Position numbers and translations under genes: made by a program. This document shows, in pieces, positions 49,593 through 58,052 of a stretch of DNA of 64,000 nt. The DNA lies in assembly GCF_963676815.1 (NCBI RefSeq), contig NZ_OY781365.1:4436501-4500500 (forward strand), written 5' to 3'. The stretch comes from an uncultured Draconibacterium sp. Its GTDB lineage: Bacteria; Bacteroidota; Bacteroidia; Bacteroidales; Prolixibacteraceae. The notes beneath the pieces are model-generated. The model worked only from the letters and a program-made list of their open reading frames with translations, had not been told where the DNA came from and ran no database searches. Every line of letters starts with the position of its first letter. Position 1 is the first letter of the stretch.

Positions 49593-50471
49593 ATGAAAAC
49601 AGAGGGATATTCAATCAAAGATTTGGAGACTTTGTCGGGGATTAAGGCTCACACCATACGAATTTGGGAAAAAAGGTATGAATTATTATCGCCAGAAAGA
49701 ACCGATACAAATATCAGGTATTACACTGACGATGATTTGAAACGCATGTTAAATGTGTCGTTGTTGGTGAGAAATGGATATAAAATTTCGAAAGTAGCTG
49801 CCTGGCAGGATGAAACCATAAAACAAACTGTACTTGATGTTGCCAGTAGTAAAAAAACAGAACAAAGTTACGTTGAGCAACTTTTGCTGCACATGGTAAA
49901 TTTCGATAACATTGGTTTTCAGCATTTGGCTAACGAGATTATCGGAAAGTTTGGTATTGAAGATGCCATTCAAAATGTATTCTTTGGTTTGTTTGAACGA
50001 ATCGGAACTTTCTGGCAGGTTGGTTCTATTTTTCCTGCACAAGAACACCATGTATCAAGTATTATACGGCAAAAAGTTATTGCGGCTATTGATGAACTGG
50101 GACCACAAAGTAAAAAAGGGAAAAATATTTTATTCTACTTGCCCGAGAATGAATTACATGAGTTGAGTTTGCTCTTTTATTCATACCTGGCTGCAAAATC
50201 GGGGTACAATGTAATTTATTTAGGACAGTTTGTTCCATTTGACGACCTTCAGAAAATGCAATCGCATGTGCAGCTCGATTATATTTTTACTGCTTTTATC
50301 AGCCCTGTGCAAAAAGACTATTTAGAAACATATCTGAATAATCTGAAGGAAGTTTATCAGCATCAAAAGGTTTTTATAACCGGTGGACAGATTCGTGAAC
50401 ACGAACCGAAATTACCACGAAATTTTAAAGCCGTTAAAGATTATCGGGAATTCAAAAAATATATTGGGTAA
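49593..50471 (+). CDS. MerR-family regulator with cobalamin-binding (CarH-like) domain
   Basis: Residues 5-72 are a MerR winged helix (YSIKDLETLSGIKAHTIRIWEKRY). Residues 90-165 form a helical domain with W141-x9-E151-H152 (FWQVGSIFPAQEH), the Wx9EH signature that covers the cobalamin in CarH. The Rossmann-like domain keeps the lower-ligand region as ENELHELS with H189, 37 residues after H152 (35 in Thermus CarH), though the usual Gly is Ser. It may therefore bind adenosylcobalamin and respond to light or to B12. No carotenoid or photolyase gene is adjacent, so targets are unknown. Confidence 0.87.
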   Translation: MKTEGYSIKDLETLSGIKAHTIRIWEKRYELLSPERTDTNIRYYTDDDLKRMLNVSLLVRNGYKISKVAAWQDETIKQTVLDVASSKKTEQSYVEQLLLHMVNFDNIGFQHLANEIIGKFGIEDAIQNVFFGLFERIGTFWQVGSIFPAQEHHVSSIIRQKVIAAIDELGPQSKKGKNILFYLPENELHELSLLFYSYLAAKSGYNVIYLGQFVPFDDLQKMQSHVQLDYIFTAFISPVQKDYLETYLNNLKEVYQHQKVFITGGQIREHEPKLPRNFKAVKDYREFKKYIG

Positions 50472-50494
50472 TTGTTTTGCCGAAGCTTAAATGT

Positions 50495-50695
50495 TCAATT
50501 CCTTTTGTTTTGAACAGCAAAAAAATTAGCATAAACAAGGTATATCAGCAATAAAACAACTATTGCCGTTGATACATATAATATTATACTGTAGATTTTA
50601 CTATTGTTGAATGCCAGTGGATAAATAATAACCACGGCTGTAATTATTAGTATAACACTAACTGTAGCTCCTAATCTGTTTTTAAAAAGCCTCAT
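50495..50695 (-). CDS. Small two-helix membrane protein
   Basis: The 66-residue product MRLFKNRLGATVSVIL... has two hydrophobic helices (about 9-28 and 35-58) and a basic C-terminus (VQNKRN). The ATG is clear and the gene converges on the MerR gene with a 23-base gap. No family is recognised. Confidence 0.55.
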   Translation of the reverse strand: MRLFKNRLGATVSVILIITAVVIIYPLAFNNSKIYSIILYVSTAIVVLLLIYLVYANFFAVQNKRN

Positions 50696-50818
50696 TGTCC
50701 CTCGTAAACTAATTCAAGTTACGAAATAATTGAGCTTGAGTCAATGCCTTATCTCGACGAAAAAAGTTTCAGGGGTAAATAATGGCGTGATAAATTTCTG
50801 TTTTCCATTCAGCCTGTT

Positions 50819-51334
50819 TTATTCTTTGGGGGCCAAAGATTCCTTCGGTTTATTGGCCTCCATCGTCATGCCGGGATAAAGTGAAAATCGTTTCACATCG
50901 GTAGTGAATATTTCTATCATTTCATCATCATCACTCTGAGGCGTGTTGCTGAAATAAAGGTTATAGGCGGCATGCATAGGAACCATAACTTTACAGCTTA
51001 ACTTTGGAGGGATGCGAATATCCATAAAATCACAATAATCTTCGTTATCCCAAACCAGGTCTGTCAGCATATTTACATACAGTGTGTCGTTGGTTGGATT
51101 AATGAGTTTGAGCTTTTTAAAATTCTGATCAGACGGAATATATTCCATTTCCGGATCAATCATTGCTCCAACCATAACAAGCATTATTTCTCCAACCACA
51201 TTTCCTCCATGAGTATTTCTTAATTCCTTTTGTCTTTTAAAGCTTGATTTATCGTAAATGTATTTTGGGCTTGCACAACCTTGGAATAGTAAAAGGGCAC
51301 TAATAAACAGAACAAAAGGTAGATTTTTTTTCAT
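50819..51334 (-). CDS. Lipoprotein of unknown function
   Basis: The 171-residue protein opens MKKNLPFVLFISALLLFQGC, a clear lipoprotein signal. The rest contains a short beta-rich domain (LINPTNDTLYVNMLTDLVW, IRIPPKLSCKVMVPMHAAY). The ATG at 51334 is chosen because it starts the signal directly. I do not recognise the family. It diverges from an outer-membrane beta-barrel gene. Confidence 0.65.
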   Translation of the reverse strand: MKKNLPFVLFISALLLFQGCASPKYIYDKSSFKRQKELRNTHGGNVVGEIMLVMVGAMIDPEMEYIPSDQNFKKLKLINPTNDTLYVNMLTDLVWDNEDYCDFMDIRIPPKLSCKVMVPMHAAYNLYFSNTPQSDDDEMIEIFTTDVKRFSLYPGMTMEANKPKESLAPKE

Positions 51335-51465
51335 GGCATAATTGTTTTTAAATCGTAAAAGCAATTATCATGCCTTAAATTCTAGAATAAAGAGTTATAC
51401 ATATTCATAAAAACTGTGTATACTTGAATTATAATTTTACCGTTATTAAACAAAACACAATAGTT

Positions 51466-52056
51466 ATGAAACGACTTTTTTTTGCTTCACTGTTTGCTTT
51501 GCTAACAACCGTTAGTTTTGCACAACCTGTTTTCGATTTAGGCTTAAAAGCCGGAGTTCATTACTCTAATTTGAATTTGGATGGCGAATTTGATTTAAAT
51601 TCGGATGCCATCACCCAAATGCACTGGGGAGCTTTTGGCCGAATTGGTTTTAACCGTTTATATGTTCAACCCGAAGTTTATTTTAGTAAAAAAGGGGGAG
51701 ACCTGTCATACGATGTTTTGAATTTAACAGGAGGATTTGATTACAGTAATGTGGATGTACCTGTTCTTTTAGGATACAAAGTAGTTAAAAGCACCATGTT
51801 TGATGTGCACTTAATGGCCGGCCCGGTATTTAGTTTTGTAACCGATGCCGATTATCCCAACGAGTTAGATCCGTATTTACACGATGAGTTTTTTGACAAG
51901 CATTTATTTGGAGTACAATACGGATTGGGAGTTGATGTGTTGTTTTTAATCGTTGATGCCAGGGTAGAACACGCTGGTAAAGTATATAACGATCCGGATT
52001 TGATTAGCGGAAAGTCAACAACCTTTATGCTAACAGTAGGATTTAAAATATTGTAA
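51466..52056 (+). CDS. Outer-membrane beta-barrel protein (PorT/OMP_b-brl family)
   Basis: The 196-residue product has the signal peptide MKRLFFASLFALLTTVSFAQ and an eight-stranded barrel pattern beginning FDLGLKAGVHYSNL, with GAFGRIGFNRLYVQPEVYFSKKG typical of this family, ending TFMLTVGFKIL. Function unknown; probably a small structural or anchoring barrel. The ATG at 51466 is used because the longer frame starts with TTG and lacks a signal peptide. It is closed by a terminator shared with the next gene. Confidence 0.82.
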   Translation: MKRLFFASLFALLTTVSFAQPVFDLGLKAGVHYSNLNLDGEFDLNSDAITQMHWGAFGRIGFNRLYVQPEVYFSKKGGDLSYDVLNLTGGFDYSNVDVPVLLGYKVVKSTMFDVHLMAGPVFSFVTDADYPNELDPYLHDEFFDKHLFGVQYGLGVDVLFLIVDARVEHAGKVYNDPDLISGKSTTFMLTVGFKIL

Positions 52057-52065
52057 GCGAAAAAG

Positions 52066-52096
52066 AAAAAGGCTTCAGGAAATTGAAGCCTTTTTT
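52066..52096. terminator. Bidirectional terminator between convergent genes
   Basis: A perfect 12-bp stem (AAAAAGGCTTCA with TGAAGCCTTTTT, 6-base loop) flanked by A and T runs, placed directly between two convergent stops. Confidence 0.85.
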
Positions 52097-52098
52097 AT

Positions 52099-52356
52099 TT
52101 AACCGTTTTGTTCTTTCTTATTAAACCAGTTTAGCGGGTTTAACTGCTTTTTATATTTGGTAAACAGTTCTTTGCCAACCAATAATCCTCCGGCCCAAAA
52201 CACAACTTCCATTAAAATGAAGCTTGTTGTTGATGCCGCTACTTTTGTTTTGGTAGGCAAATCAAAAAACGGAATAATCAGTGTGGCTGCAAAAAACACG
52301 CCTGAAAAGATCATTAGAAATATCCCGATTTTTATCTGACTGTTTTTTCGACTCAT
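52099..52356 (-). CDS. Small membrane protein (transporter-suffix-like)
   Basis: The 85-residue product has two hydrophobic helices (about 10-29 and 44-62) with a basic C-terminus (KYKKQLNPLNWFNKKEQNG). It resembles the short 'transporter suffix domain' proteins, but the match is weak. The ATG at 52356 is used rather than the TTG at 52365. Function unknown. Confidence 0.55.
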   Translation of the reverse strand: MSRKNSQIKIGIFLMIFSGVFFAATLIIPFFDLPTKTKVAASTTSFILMEVVFWAGGLLVGKELFTKYKKQLNPLNWFNKKEQNG

Positions 52357-52399
52357 AAAATTCAAAACAGAAAAAGCCCGGGATTGTTCCCGCCAGATA

Positions 52400-53038
52400 T
52401 CACTTCTTCAAACTTTGTAAAAGAATGGTGTAAGCATTTGGCCCTTCGTTAAATAGTAGGTCGAGGATGCTTAAATTTGGTGAGAATCCGTATTTCTCTG
52501 CAAATACCTGGGTGTATGTTTGTGGAATAAATGCGGAATCGGGGTTCTGTTTCAACTTGGGAGAAATTCCATCGCGCAAATTAAATGTATTTTCCGGTAC
52601 CGACTCAAAATCTGTTGTTAACCTGATTTTGTTTTTAATTTCAAAAAAATCGCAGAGTTGATCGTGTATTTTCATGTTATGATCGAGCAGATATTTGGTT
52701 TTGCTCTCGAAAAACGGATAAAGCTCATCTTGATAATACTCGAAATATGGCGACGAATTGTAAGCCGAAACAATGGTTTGCCAATGATTACGTTGCCAGT
52801 TTTCGTCGTACGAGATTTGCAGATCTTTAATTAAAACCTTTGGGCCGCGCCCTTTAACTACCGGAATAACAAGCGAAATTGGACCATTGCCTCCCAAAAT
52901 TTCAGAGCGATTGCGATACGTTTGTTTGGTAAAATTTTCGTATTGCTCAATGTAAACCACATCGTAGTGCAAATAACGGGTGTAAAAATGTACAGGAGCA
53001 AAATATGCAGAACTTAATAAAAGGGCGTTGTTATTCAT
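52400..53038 (-). CDS. WbqC family protein
   Basis: The 212-residue soluble protein has the WbqC signature: SSAYFAPVHFYTRYLHYDVVYIEQYENFTKQTYRNRSEI is replaced in short form by YFAPVHFY, YENFTKQTYRNR, VIPVVKG and NHWQTIVSAYNSSPYFEYY. In O-antigen clusters WbqC-like proteins are linked to amino-acid decoration of sugars; in Bacteroidota the gene commonly sits next to lepB and dapB, as here. Biochemical function is unproven. It starts two bases after the LapA-like gene. Confidence 0.85.
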   Translation of the reverse strand: MNNNALLLSSAYFAPVHFYTRYLHYDVVYIEQYENFTKQTYRNRSEILGGNGPISLVIPVVKGRGPKVLIKDLQISYDENWQRNHWQTIVSAYNSSPYFEYYQDELYPFFESKTKYLLDHNMKIHDQLCDFFEIKNKIRLTTDFESVPENTFNLRDGISPKLKQNPDSAFIPQTYTQVFAEKYGFSPNLSILDLLFNEGPNAYTILLQSLKK

Positions 53039-53040
53039 TT

Positions 53041-53388
53041 TTAGTCTTTAAAAAAGGTATCGTCACTGTCGTCGTCATCCAGCTCAATTCCTTCCGGATC
53101 GGTTACTTCTTCCTGATCTTTTGTTTCATTCATTTGATGCAGTTCTTTTAATTCGGTATTGAATTTCAGCATCTGTTTGTATTCGCGTTTAACTTTCCAG
53201 AGACGGGGGTAAAAATAAAATGCTGAAATTAAATAACCCAGAAAAATACAGCTGAGTAAAACAAGTACCAGGGGAGCATCATTAATTTCCCAAAAGAAAA
53301 TATTTAGGGTAATGTCCATGGCATTTTGCAAGGTGAAAATTACCAGAAGCACAGCCAGAATCAGAAGTATTATTACTATTAACTGCAT
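53041..53388 (-). CDS. LapA-like (DUF1049) membrane protein
   Basis: A 115-residue protein with two helices (MQLIVIILLILAVLLVIFTLQN and PLVLVLLSCIFLGYLISAFYF), the NAxxVxLxFF-like segment between them, and a charged, acidic cytosolic tail (ELDDDDSDDTF). LapA/LapB-type proteins act in LPS assembly control in enterobacteria; that role is not assured here. It is the first gene of a pair with WbqC; a terminator separates it from lepB upstream. Confidence 0.7.
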   Translation of the reverse strand: MQLIVIILLILAVLLVIFTLQNAMDITLNIFFWEINDAPLVLVLLSCIFLGYLISAFYFYPRLWKVKREYKQMLKFNTELKELHQMNETKDQEEVTDPEGIELDDDDSDDTFFKD

Positions 53389-53421
53389 AATTGATGGTTT
53401 TCAAGTATCAATGCCTAAAGT

Positions 53422-53454
53422 ATAAAAAAAGGATAACAGTTGCCTATTATCCTT
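53422..53454 (-). terminator. Terminator of dapB-lepB
   Basis: On the minus strand AAGGATAA pairs with TTATCCTT (10-base loop) followed by seven T residues, 28 bases after the lepB stop. Confidence 0.78.
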
Positions 53455-53481
53455 AATAACGAATATTTTACGTTTTGATTG

Positions 53482-54822
53482 TTAATGCACCTTGGTAAAC
53501 AAACGGTTAAACCTGATATTTGACGGGAAACTCTTGTCTTTATCCAACGAAAGCCAGATAAATTTAGCTTTACCAACCACATGGTCTTCCGGTACAAATC
53601 CCCAATAACGCGAGTCGGCCGAGTTGTGACGGTTGTCACCCATCATCCAGTAATAATCCATGTTGAATGTATAACTGGTGGCAACTTCACCATTAATTTT
53701 TATTTGATCTCCGTTAACCTCCAAATCGTTGTCCTCATAAATTTCAATAATGCGGCGGTAAAGCGGAAGGTTATCAACTGTAAGGTTTATTGTTTCGCCT
53801 TTTGCCGGAATAGAAAGTGGGCCAAAGTTGTCAACATTCCACGGATAACGTTCGTCTGATGGAAAAATTGCAGGTTCCCAATCACCGGGTTCTTCCAGCA
53901 TCTTTTCAACTGATTGTACATTGGCAAAACCTTTAATTTCTTCGGCGGCGTGGTCTGTCAGTGGCATTAAGTACTGTTTACTTGAAAAAGTATTACGGTC
54001 GGCTTCCGAAATGTGCAGCCGGTCGAGTGCTTTCGGATTAATTGCCGTTCCGTTTGTTTCGACAAGATAATTGTACTGAACACCTTCAAATTTTTTCTGA
54101 TTCTCGCCATTAACAAACAATTGGCCTTTTTTTATCTCTATTTTATCGCCTGGAATACCCACACAACGTTTAATGTAGTTTTCGCGTTTATCAACCGGTC
54201 GCGAAATAATTTCGCCAAAGTTTCGCTTATCACTCCACACTCTGGTTCGCCCGTAGGTTCTTACCATATCGTAATAACTCTGAGTTGGTATTCCCAGTGC
54301 CACGGTATCTCCTTCGGGGAAATGGAAAACAACTACATCGTTATTCTTTACATCGGTAAAACCTGCCAGCCTTTTATAAGGCCGTTCAATGGCTTCTGAA
54401 TATGATTTACCTCCAATAATTGGCATGGTGTTGTGAACAAACGGAAACGAAAGCGGCGTGTTTGGCGTTTTTGGTCCGTATGCCGTTTTGCTGACAAAAA
54501 GATAATCGCCAACCAACATCGATTTTTCCATTGATGACGTTGGAATTGTATATGCTTCAATAAAAAACATACGAATGAATGTAGCCGCAATTACTGCAAA
54601 AATAATAGCGTCGACCCATTCAACAACTTTGGTTTGTTTTCCGTTGGGCGGGTTCTTCTTTTTCCAAAATGCCCAATGCACTTTTTCTGTAATGTAAATG
54701 TCGAAAATTATGGCCAGTCCCAGAAACCACAAGTAGCTTCCCAGCCAAATTACCCAAAGGGCGTAAAGTGTTCCTACAGTGATGAATTTAAACCACTTAT
54801 TTGTTAGGATCGAACGTATCAT
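53482..54822 (-). CDS. lepB: Signal peptidase I
   Basis: LepB cleaves Sec signal peptides at the outer face of the inner membrane. The catalytic Ser is S97 in IPTSSMEKSM and the general base K218 in NYIKRCVGIPGD; the C-terminal box GDNRHNSADSRYWGFVPE is intact. At 446 residues it carries a large insert (about 230-370) between the KR box and the GDN box, as is usual in Bacteroidota. Two N-terminal helices precede the Ser. It starts 11 bases after dapB. Confidence 0.95.
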   Translation of the reverse strand: MIRSILTNKWFKFITVGTLYALWVIWLGSYLWFLGLAIIFDIYITEKVHWAFWKKKNPPNGKQTKVVEWVDAIIFAVIAATFIRMFFIEAYTIPTSSMEKSMLVGDYLFVSKTAYGPKTPNTPLSFPFVHNTMPIIGGKSYSEAIERPYKRLAGFTDVKNNDVVVFHFPEGDTVALGIPTQSYYDMVRTYGRTRVWSDKRNFGEIISRPVDKRENYIKRCVGIPGDKIEIKKGQLFVNGENQKKFEGVQYNYLVETNGTAINPKALDRLHISEADRNTFSSKQYLMPLTDHAAEEIKGFANVQSVEKMLEEPGDWEPAIFPSDERYPWNVDNFGPLSIPAKGETINLTVDNLPLYRRIIEIYEDNDLEVNGDQIKINGEVATSYTFNMDYYWMMGDNRHNSADSRYWGFVPEDHVVGKAKFIWLSLDKDKSFPSNIRFNRLFTKVH

Positions 54823-54833
54823 TAATTCTTATT

Positions 54834-55550
54834 TTATAATTTTAGTAAGTCTTTCATTGTAAGAATGCCTTTGTTTTCAAGGCAATATTCGGCAGCAAGT
54901 ACCGCTCCAAAAGCAAAGCCTGTGCGACTTTTTGCGCTGTGTGTAATTTCAATAAAATCGATTTCCGACTCGTATTTTACCGTATGTATACCGGGTACTT
55001 CACCAACACGCTCCGATTTGATATTCATTTCGTTTTCGGCAGGTGTTTTGTCATTTACCCAGGCATTTTTCGATGGAAGATTTTCAATAATATCTTCGGC
55101 CAGGCTAATTGCTGTTCCGCTCGGAGCATCCAGTTTTTTGGTGTGATGAACTTCGGTCATTTCAACACCATATTCAGCACGTGGTGCCATTAACTCGGCC
55201 AGTTTTTTATTCAACTCGAAAAACAGGTTTACACCTACCGAAAAGTTACTTCCATAAAAAAATGTACCATCATATTCGGCACATGTATTATACACTTCAT
55301 CTTTTTTGTCGAGCCAGCCGGTAGTTCCACTCACCACCGGAGTACCTGCCTCGAAACACAATTTATAGTTGTTTACTGCTGATGCAGGAATCGTAAATTC
55401 TATGGCAACATCACATTTTTTGAGATTTTCTACTGTCAGATCGTTTTGGTTATCAAGATCAATGGTAAGGCCAATTTCGTGACCGCGCGACACGGCGATT
55501 TTCTCAATTTCCTTACCCATTCTCCCGTAGCCAATTAGTGCTATTCTCAT
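54834..55550 (-). CDS. dapB: 4-hydroxy-tetrahydrodipicolinate reductase
   Basis: DapB reduces the DapA product in lysine/diaminopimelate synthesis with NAD(P)H. GYGRMGKEI (residues 7-15) is the nucleotide site, VSGTTGW the substrate loop, and EVHHTKKLDAPSGTA the catalytic His/Lys motif. The ATG at 55550 matches the family start; the longer frame upstream has no homology. The 238-residue length is slightly short, as in other Bacteroidota. Promoter TATATTTG lies about 34 bases upstream. Confidence 0.95.
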   Translation of the reverse strand: MRIALIGYGRMGKEIEKIAVSRGHEIGLTIDLDNQNDLTVENLKKCDVAIEFTIPASAVNNYKLCFEAGTPVVSGTTGWLDKKDEVYNTCAEYDGTFFYGSNFSVGVNLFFELNKKLAELMAPRAEYGVEMTEVHHTKKLDAPSGTAISLAEDIIENLPSKNAWVNDKTPAENEMNIKSERVGEVPGIHTVKYESEIDFIEITHSAKSRTGFAFGAVLAAEYCLENKGILTMKDLLKL

Positions 55551-55583
55551 TATTTTGCTGATTATCTGTTTTTGAATAAGCCA

Positions 55584-55591
55584 CAAATATA
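55584..55591 (-). promoter_or_regulatory. Candidate -7 box (TATATTTG) of dapB-lepB
   Basis: Exact TAnnTTTG match on the minus strand, 33 bases before the dapB ATG. Confidence 0.5.
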
Positions 55592-55745
55592 AAACAATAC
55601 TCAAATGTAACCATAGTAGTTTCAAACATATAATAAATTCGATAAACTTGGGCCAAATACAGATGAACAGGGTTAACGGAAATTTAAAGCCCCGGAGAAT
55701 TAAATATTTGTTTTTTAGCTAATTTTATCGGGCGAATTAAATGAG

Positions 55746-56582
55746 ATGAAGAATATAAAACTTGTTGCAACCGATTTGGATGGTACTTTTCTGAAAAACG
55801 ACCGTACCGTTAGCCAGGCAAATATTGAAGCTTTGCACAAACTGGGCGAGAAGCAGATTGTTCGCGTGGCAGCAACCGGCCGAAATTTGCAAAAGGTAAA
55901 AGATGTGCTTCATCCGGAATTACCATTTGATTTTGTGGTGTTTTCGTCGGGGGCAGGTGTTTATAACTGGAAGCAGAAAAAACTTCTTGCCAATCAGAAT
56001 ATAAAAGTTTCATCGGCCAAAAAACTGCTCGATCATTTTATTCAACAAGATGTTAATTTTCATGCTTTTTACCCTGTTCCGGAGAATCATAAACATTATT
56101 ACTATCGCGGAAAGGACGATTGCGAAGAGTTTGAACGTTACTTTAGTTTTAATGTAGCACATGCAGAACCGCTAAATCCCGATGATTTACCAAAAGGTGA
56201 ATTGTGCCAGTTTCTTATCATTATTAAGCAGAACGAAGAGCGGTTTAAACAACTGAAAAAAGATATTGAAGCCTTGTGTCCCGAAATTCGGGTAATACGC
56301 GCATCATCGCCAATTACGCCGGGATATATCTGGATTGAAGTCTTTCATCACTCGGTTTCAAAAGGAAACGGAGTAAACGAAATTTGCAAGCGACTGGGAA
56401 TTTCGAAAGATGAAACGATGGGGCTGGGAAATGATTACAACGATTTTGATTTGCTGGAATTTACCATGCACTCGTTTTTAACCGACAACTCGCCACACGA
56501 AATAAAAGATAAATATCCGGTTGTTCCGAGCAATGAAAATGATGCTTTTGCTTTTTCAGTGCAATCGCTGCTGGCAGAATAA
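55746..56582 (+). CDS. Cof-type HAD-IIB family phosphatase
   Basis: A 278-residue HAD hydrolase with motif I DLDGTFLKNDRTVS (D11, D13), motif II near ATGR (residues 41-44), and motif IV LGNDYNDFDLLEF (about 226-238), with a type IIB cap between. Such enzymes dephosphorylate small metabolites such as sugar phosphates or FMN/PLP. The substrate cannot be read from sequence. It converges on the next gene with a 7-base gap. Confidence 0.87.
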   Translation: MKNIKLVATDLDGTFLKNDRTVSQANIEALHKLGEKQIVRVAATGRNLQKVKDVLHPELPFDFVVFSSGAGVYNWKQKKLLANQNIKVSSAKKLLDHFIQQDVNFHAFYPVPENHKHYYYRGKDDCEEFERYFSFNVAHAEPLNPDDLPKGELCQFLIIIKQNEERFKQLKKDIEALCPEIRVIRASSPITPGYIWIEVFHHSVSKGNGVNEICKRLGISKDETMGLGNDYNDFDLLEFTMHSFLTDNSPHEIKDKYPVVPSNENDAFAFSVQSLLAE

Positions 56583-56589
56583 ACTATTC

Positions 56590-57306
56590 TCAAAAAATAT
56601 TTCGTGCTTCCTCCAGTTGAGCAGGTTTTCCAACATCCATCCACAATTCCGAACTATCGAAGTAGCCTTTTATGTTTTTTGTTTTTGCCAGCTCAAGGTA
56701 TACCTGCACAATTGAGAAACGATCTTCGTCCGGCATAAAATCAAAAATCTCCGGATCTACAATATGAATTCCGCTAAACGCCATTTCAGCAGCTTCCTGA
56801 AAATTTTCGGGCTGAGATATTTTTGTTTCGCCTGTTTTTTTATTGATCCAGCCTACAAGATTGTGCTCCGAATCGAATTTAAAGTAACGCTGAGTTTTGC
56901 GCTGGCGAACTACTAATGTTGCAATTGCCTTAGTTTTGGTATGCTGAGCAAATATATCGTGAAGATTGATACTGCTCAGGATATCGACATTATAAATAAG
57001 TGTCGGTTCGTTGGGCGAAAAAAGATGAGATGCAAATTTTAATCCGCCACCTGTTTCAAGCAGTTTGTCGCTTTCGTCGGAGATAAGAACCGGAATGCCC
57101 CAATCCTTACTATTTATAAAATCAATTACCAGAGGTGCAAAGTGATGAACGTTAACAACAATTTTTGATACACCTTCTGCACTTAGTTTTTCAATGGCCC
57201 GCTGCAACAACGGTTTTCCGCCAACGTCAACCAGGGCTTTTGGCTTATCGGCCGTTTCGTCTTTTAAACGGGTGCCCAAACCGGCGGCGAAAATCATTGC
57301 TTGCAT
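56590..57306 (-). CDS. Sugar-phosphate nucleotidyltransferase (MurU/HddC-like)
   Basis: The 238-residue protein has the nucleotidyltransferase signature FAAGLGTRLKDETADKPKALVDVGGKPLLQ and the metal-site YNVDILSS. The closest known types are MurU (N-acetylmuramate-1-phosphate uridylyltransferase, cell-wall recycling) and HddC (heptose). In many Bacteroidota the partner AmgK-like kinase gene is adjacent; it is not in this window, so the choice is open. It appears to be transcribed alone. Confidence 0.82.
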   Translation of the reverse strand: MQAMIFAAGLGTRLKDETADKPKALVDVGGKPLLQRAIEKLSAEGVSKIVVNVHHFAPLVIDFINSKDWGIPVLISDESDKLLETGGGLKFASHLFSPNEPTLIYNVDILSSINLHDIFAQHTKTKAIATLVVRQRKTQRYFKFDSEHNLVGWINKKTGETKISQPENFQEAAEMAFSGIHIVDPEIFDFMPDEDRFSIVQVYLELAKTKNIKGYFDSSELWMDVGKPAQLEEARNIF

Positions 57307-57309
57307 ATT

Positions 57310-57425
57310 TCAGAATTTAAAGAATTGAATTTCGAATGTTGATCAACGAATAACGATTTTAGAAGTACTAAAAGATTTGATATTAGCACTTTCTCCATCA
57401 TCGTTAATCAATATTCATCATTTGT
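57310..57425. repeat. Degenerate A/T-rich repeat stretch
   Basis: GAATTGAATTTCGAATGTTG, then GATTTTAGAAGTACTAAAAG and TCATCGTTAATCAATATTCATC: drifting short words like those at 41.5 kb. AGAAGTACT/TAAAA-type small palindromes occur. No frame. Confidence 0.45.
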
Positions 57426-57427
57426 TT

Positions 57428-57871
57428 TTATCTTATTCGATCCAGACTTCTTACCAAAGCTTCGTCTTTGCCAATGGCGCGAATAGCCAGCCAATCCAGA
57501 ATAACAGATGCAATTGGCAGGGCAACGGCAACTTTAAAAGCTACTTTTACCTCCTCGAAACTGGCGTAAGTGAAATAAAAGAACAGTCCGAAAAGCCCTA
57601 GCATCAGGATTATTGTGAATGCAAGAATACGGATTTGAAGTATCCGTTTTTTGTATAAAAACAACACCACAAGGTGAAGCACCGCGATAATGCCAATCAG
57701 GATCATAAGCGGCAAACCGCTAAAAAGAAGTTCTTCTTCTTTAAAAATTCCAAAAGCATTAAAAATATGCAGTTGATCGTTAACGATGATATCTGCAAAT
57801 TTCTGTAAGTATAGCGAACCGATCAACATGCCGGCTGCCAGTATAAACAAAGTCTGAATTCTTTGAATCAT
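57428..57871 (-). CDS. DUF4293 family membrane protein
   Basis: A 147-residue protein with four helices and the family start MIQRIQTLFILAAG. It ends with a short cytosolic tail (RAIGKDEALVRSLDRIR) characteristic of DUF4293. The family is restricted to Bacteroidota; its function is unknown. Promoter TTTG-N17-TATTTTTG gives a leader of about ten bases. Confidence 0.85.
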   Translation of the reverse strand: MIQRIQTLFILAAGMLIGSLYLQKFADIIVNDQLHIFNAFGIFKEEELLFSGLPLMILIGIIAVLHLVVLFLYKKRILQIRILAFTIILMLGLFGLFFYFTYASFEEVKVAFKVAVALPIASVILDWLAIRAIGKDEALVRSLDRIR

Positions 57872-57887
57872 TGTCGTAAATTTTCAG

Positions 57888-57916
57888 CAAAAATAGCCAT
57901 TCACATTATTTCTCAA
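57888..57916 (-). promoter_or_regulatory. Candidate promoter (TTTG-N17-TATTTTTG) of the DUF4293 gene
   Basis: On the minus strand TTTG (57913-57916) and TATTTTTG (57888-57895) are 17 bases apart, just before the ATG. Confidence 0.55.
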
Positions 57917-58052
57917 AACCAAAATGGCTGAGCGTGCTTAAAAATCATCAGGAAAGCTTAATTTTGATAGGAAAAAACTATGATTGCAGGTAAACAATAA
58001 AAAAACTGCATTGTTTCTTCAATATCATATAAAAGTTAATTAAAAATCAACT

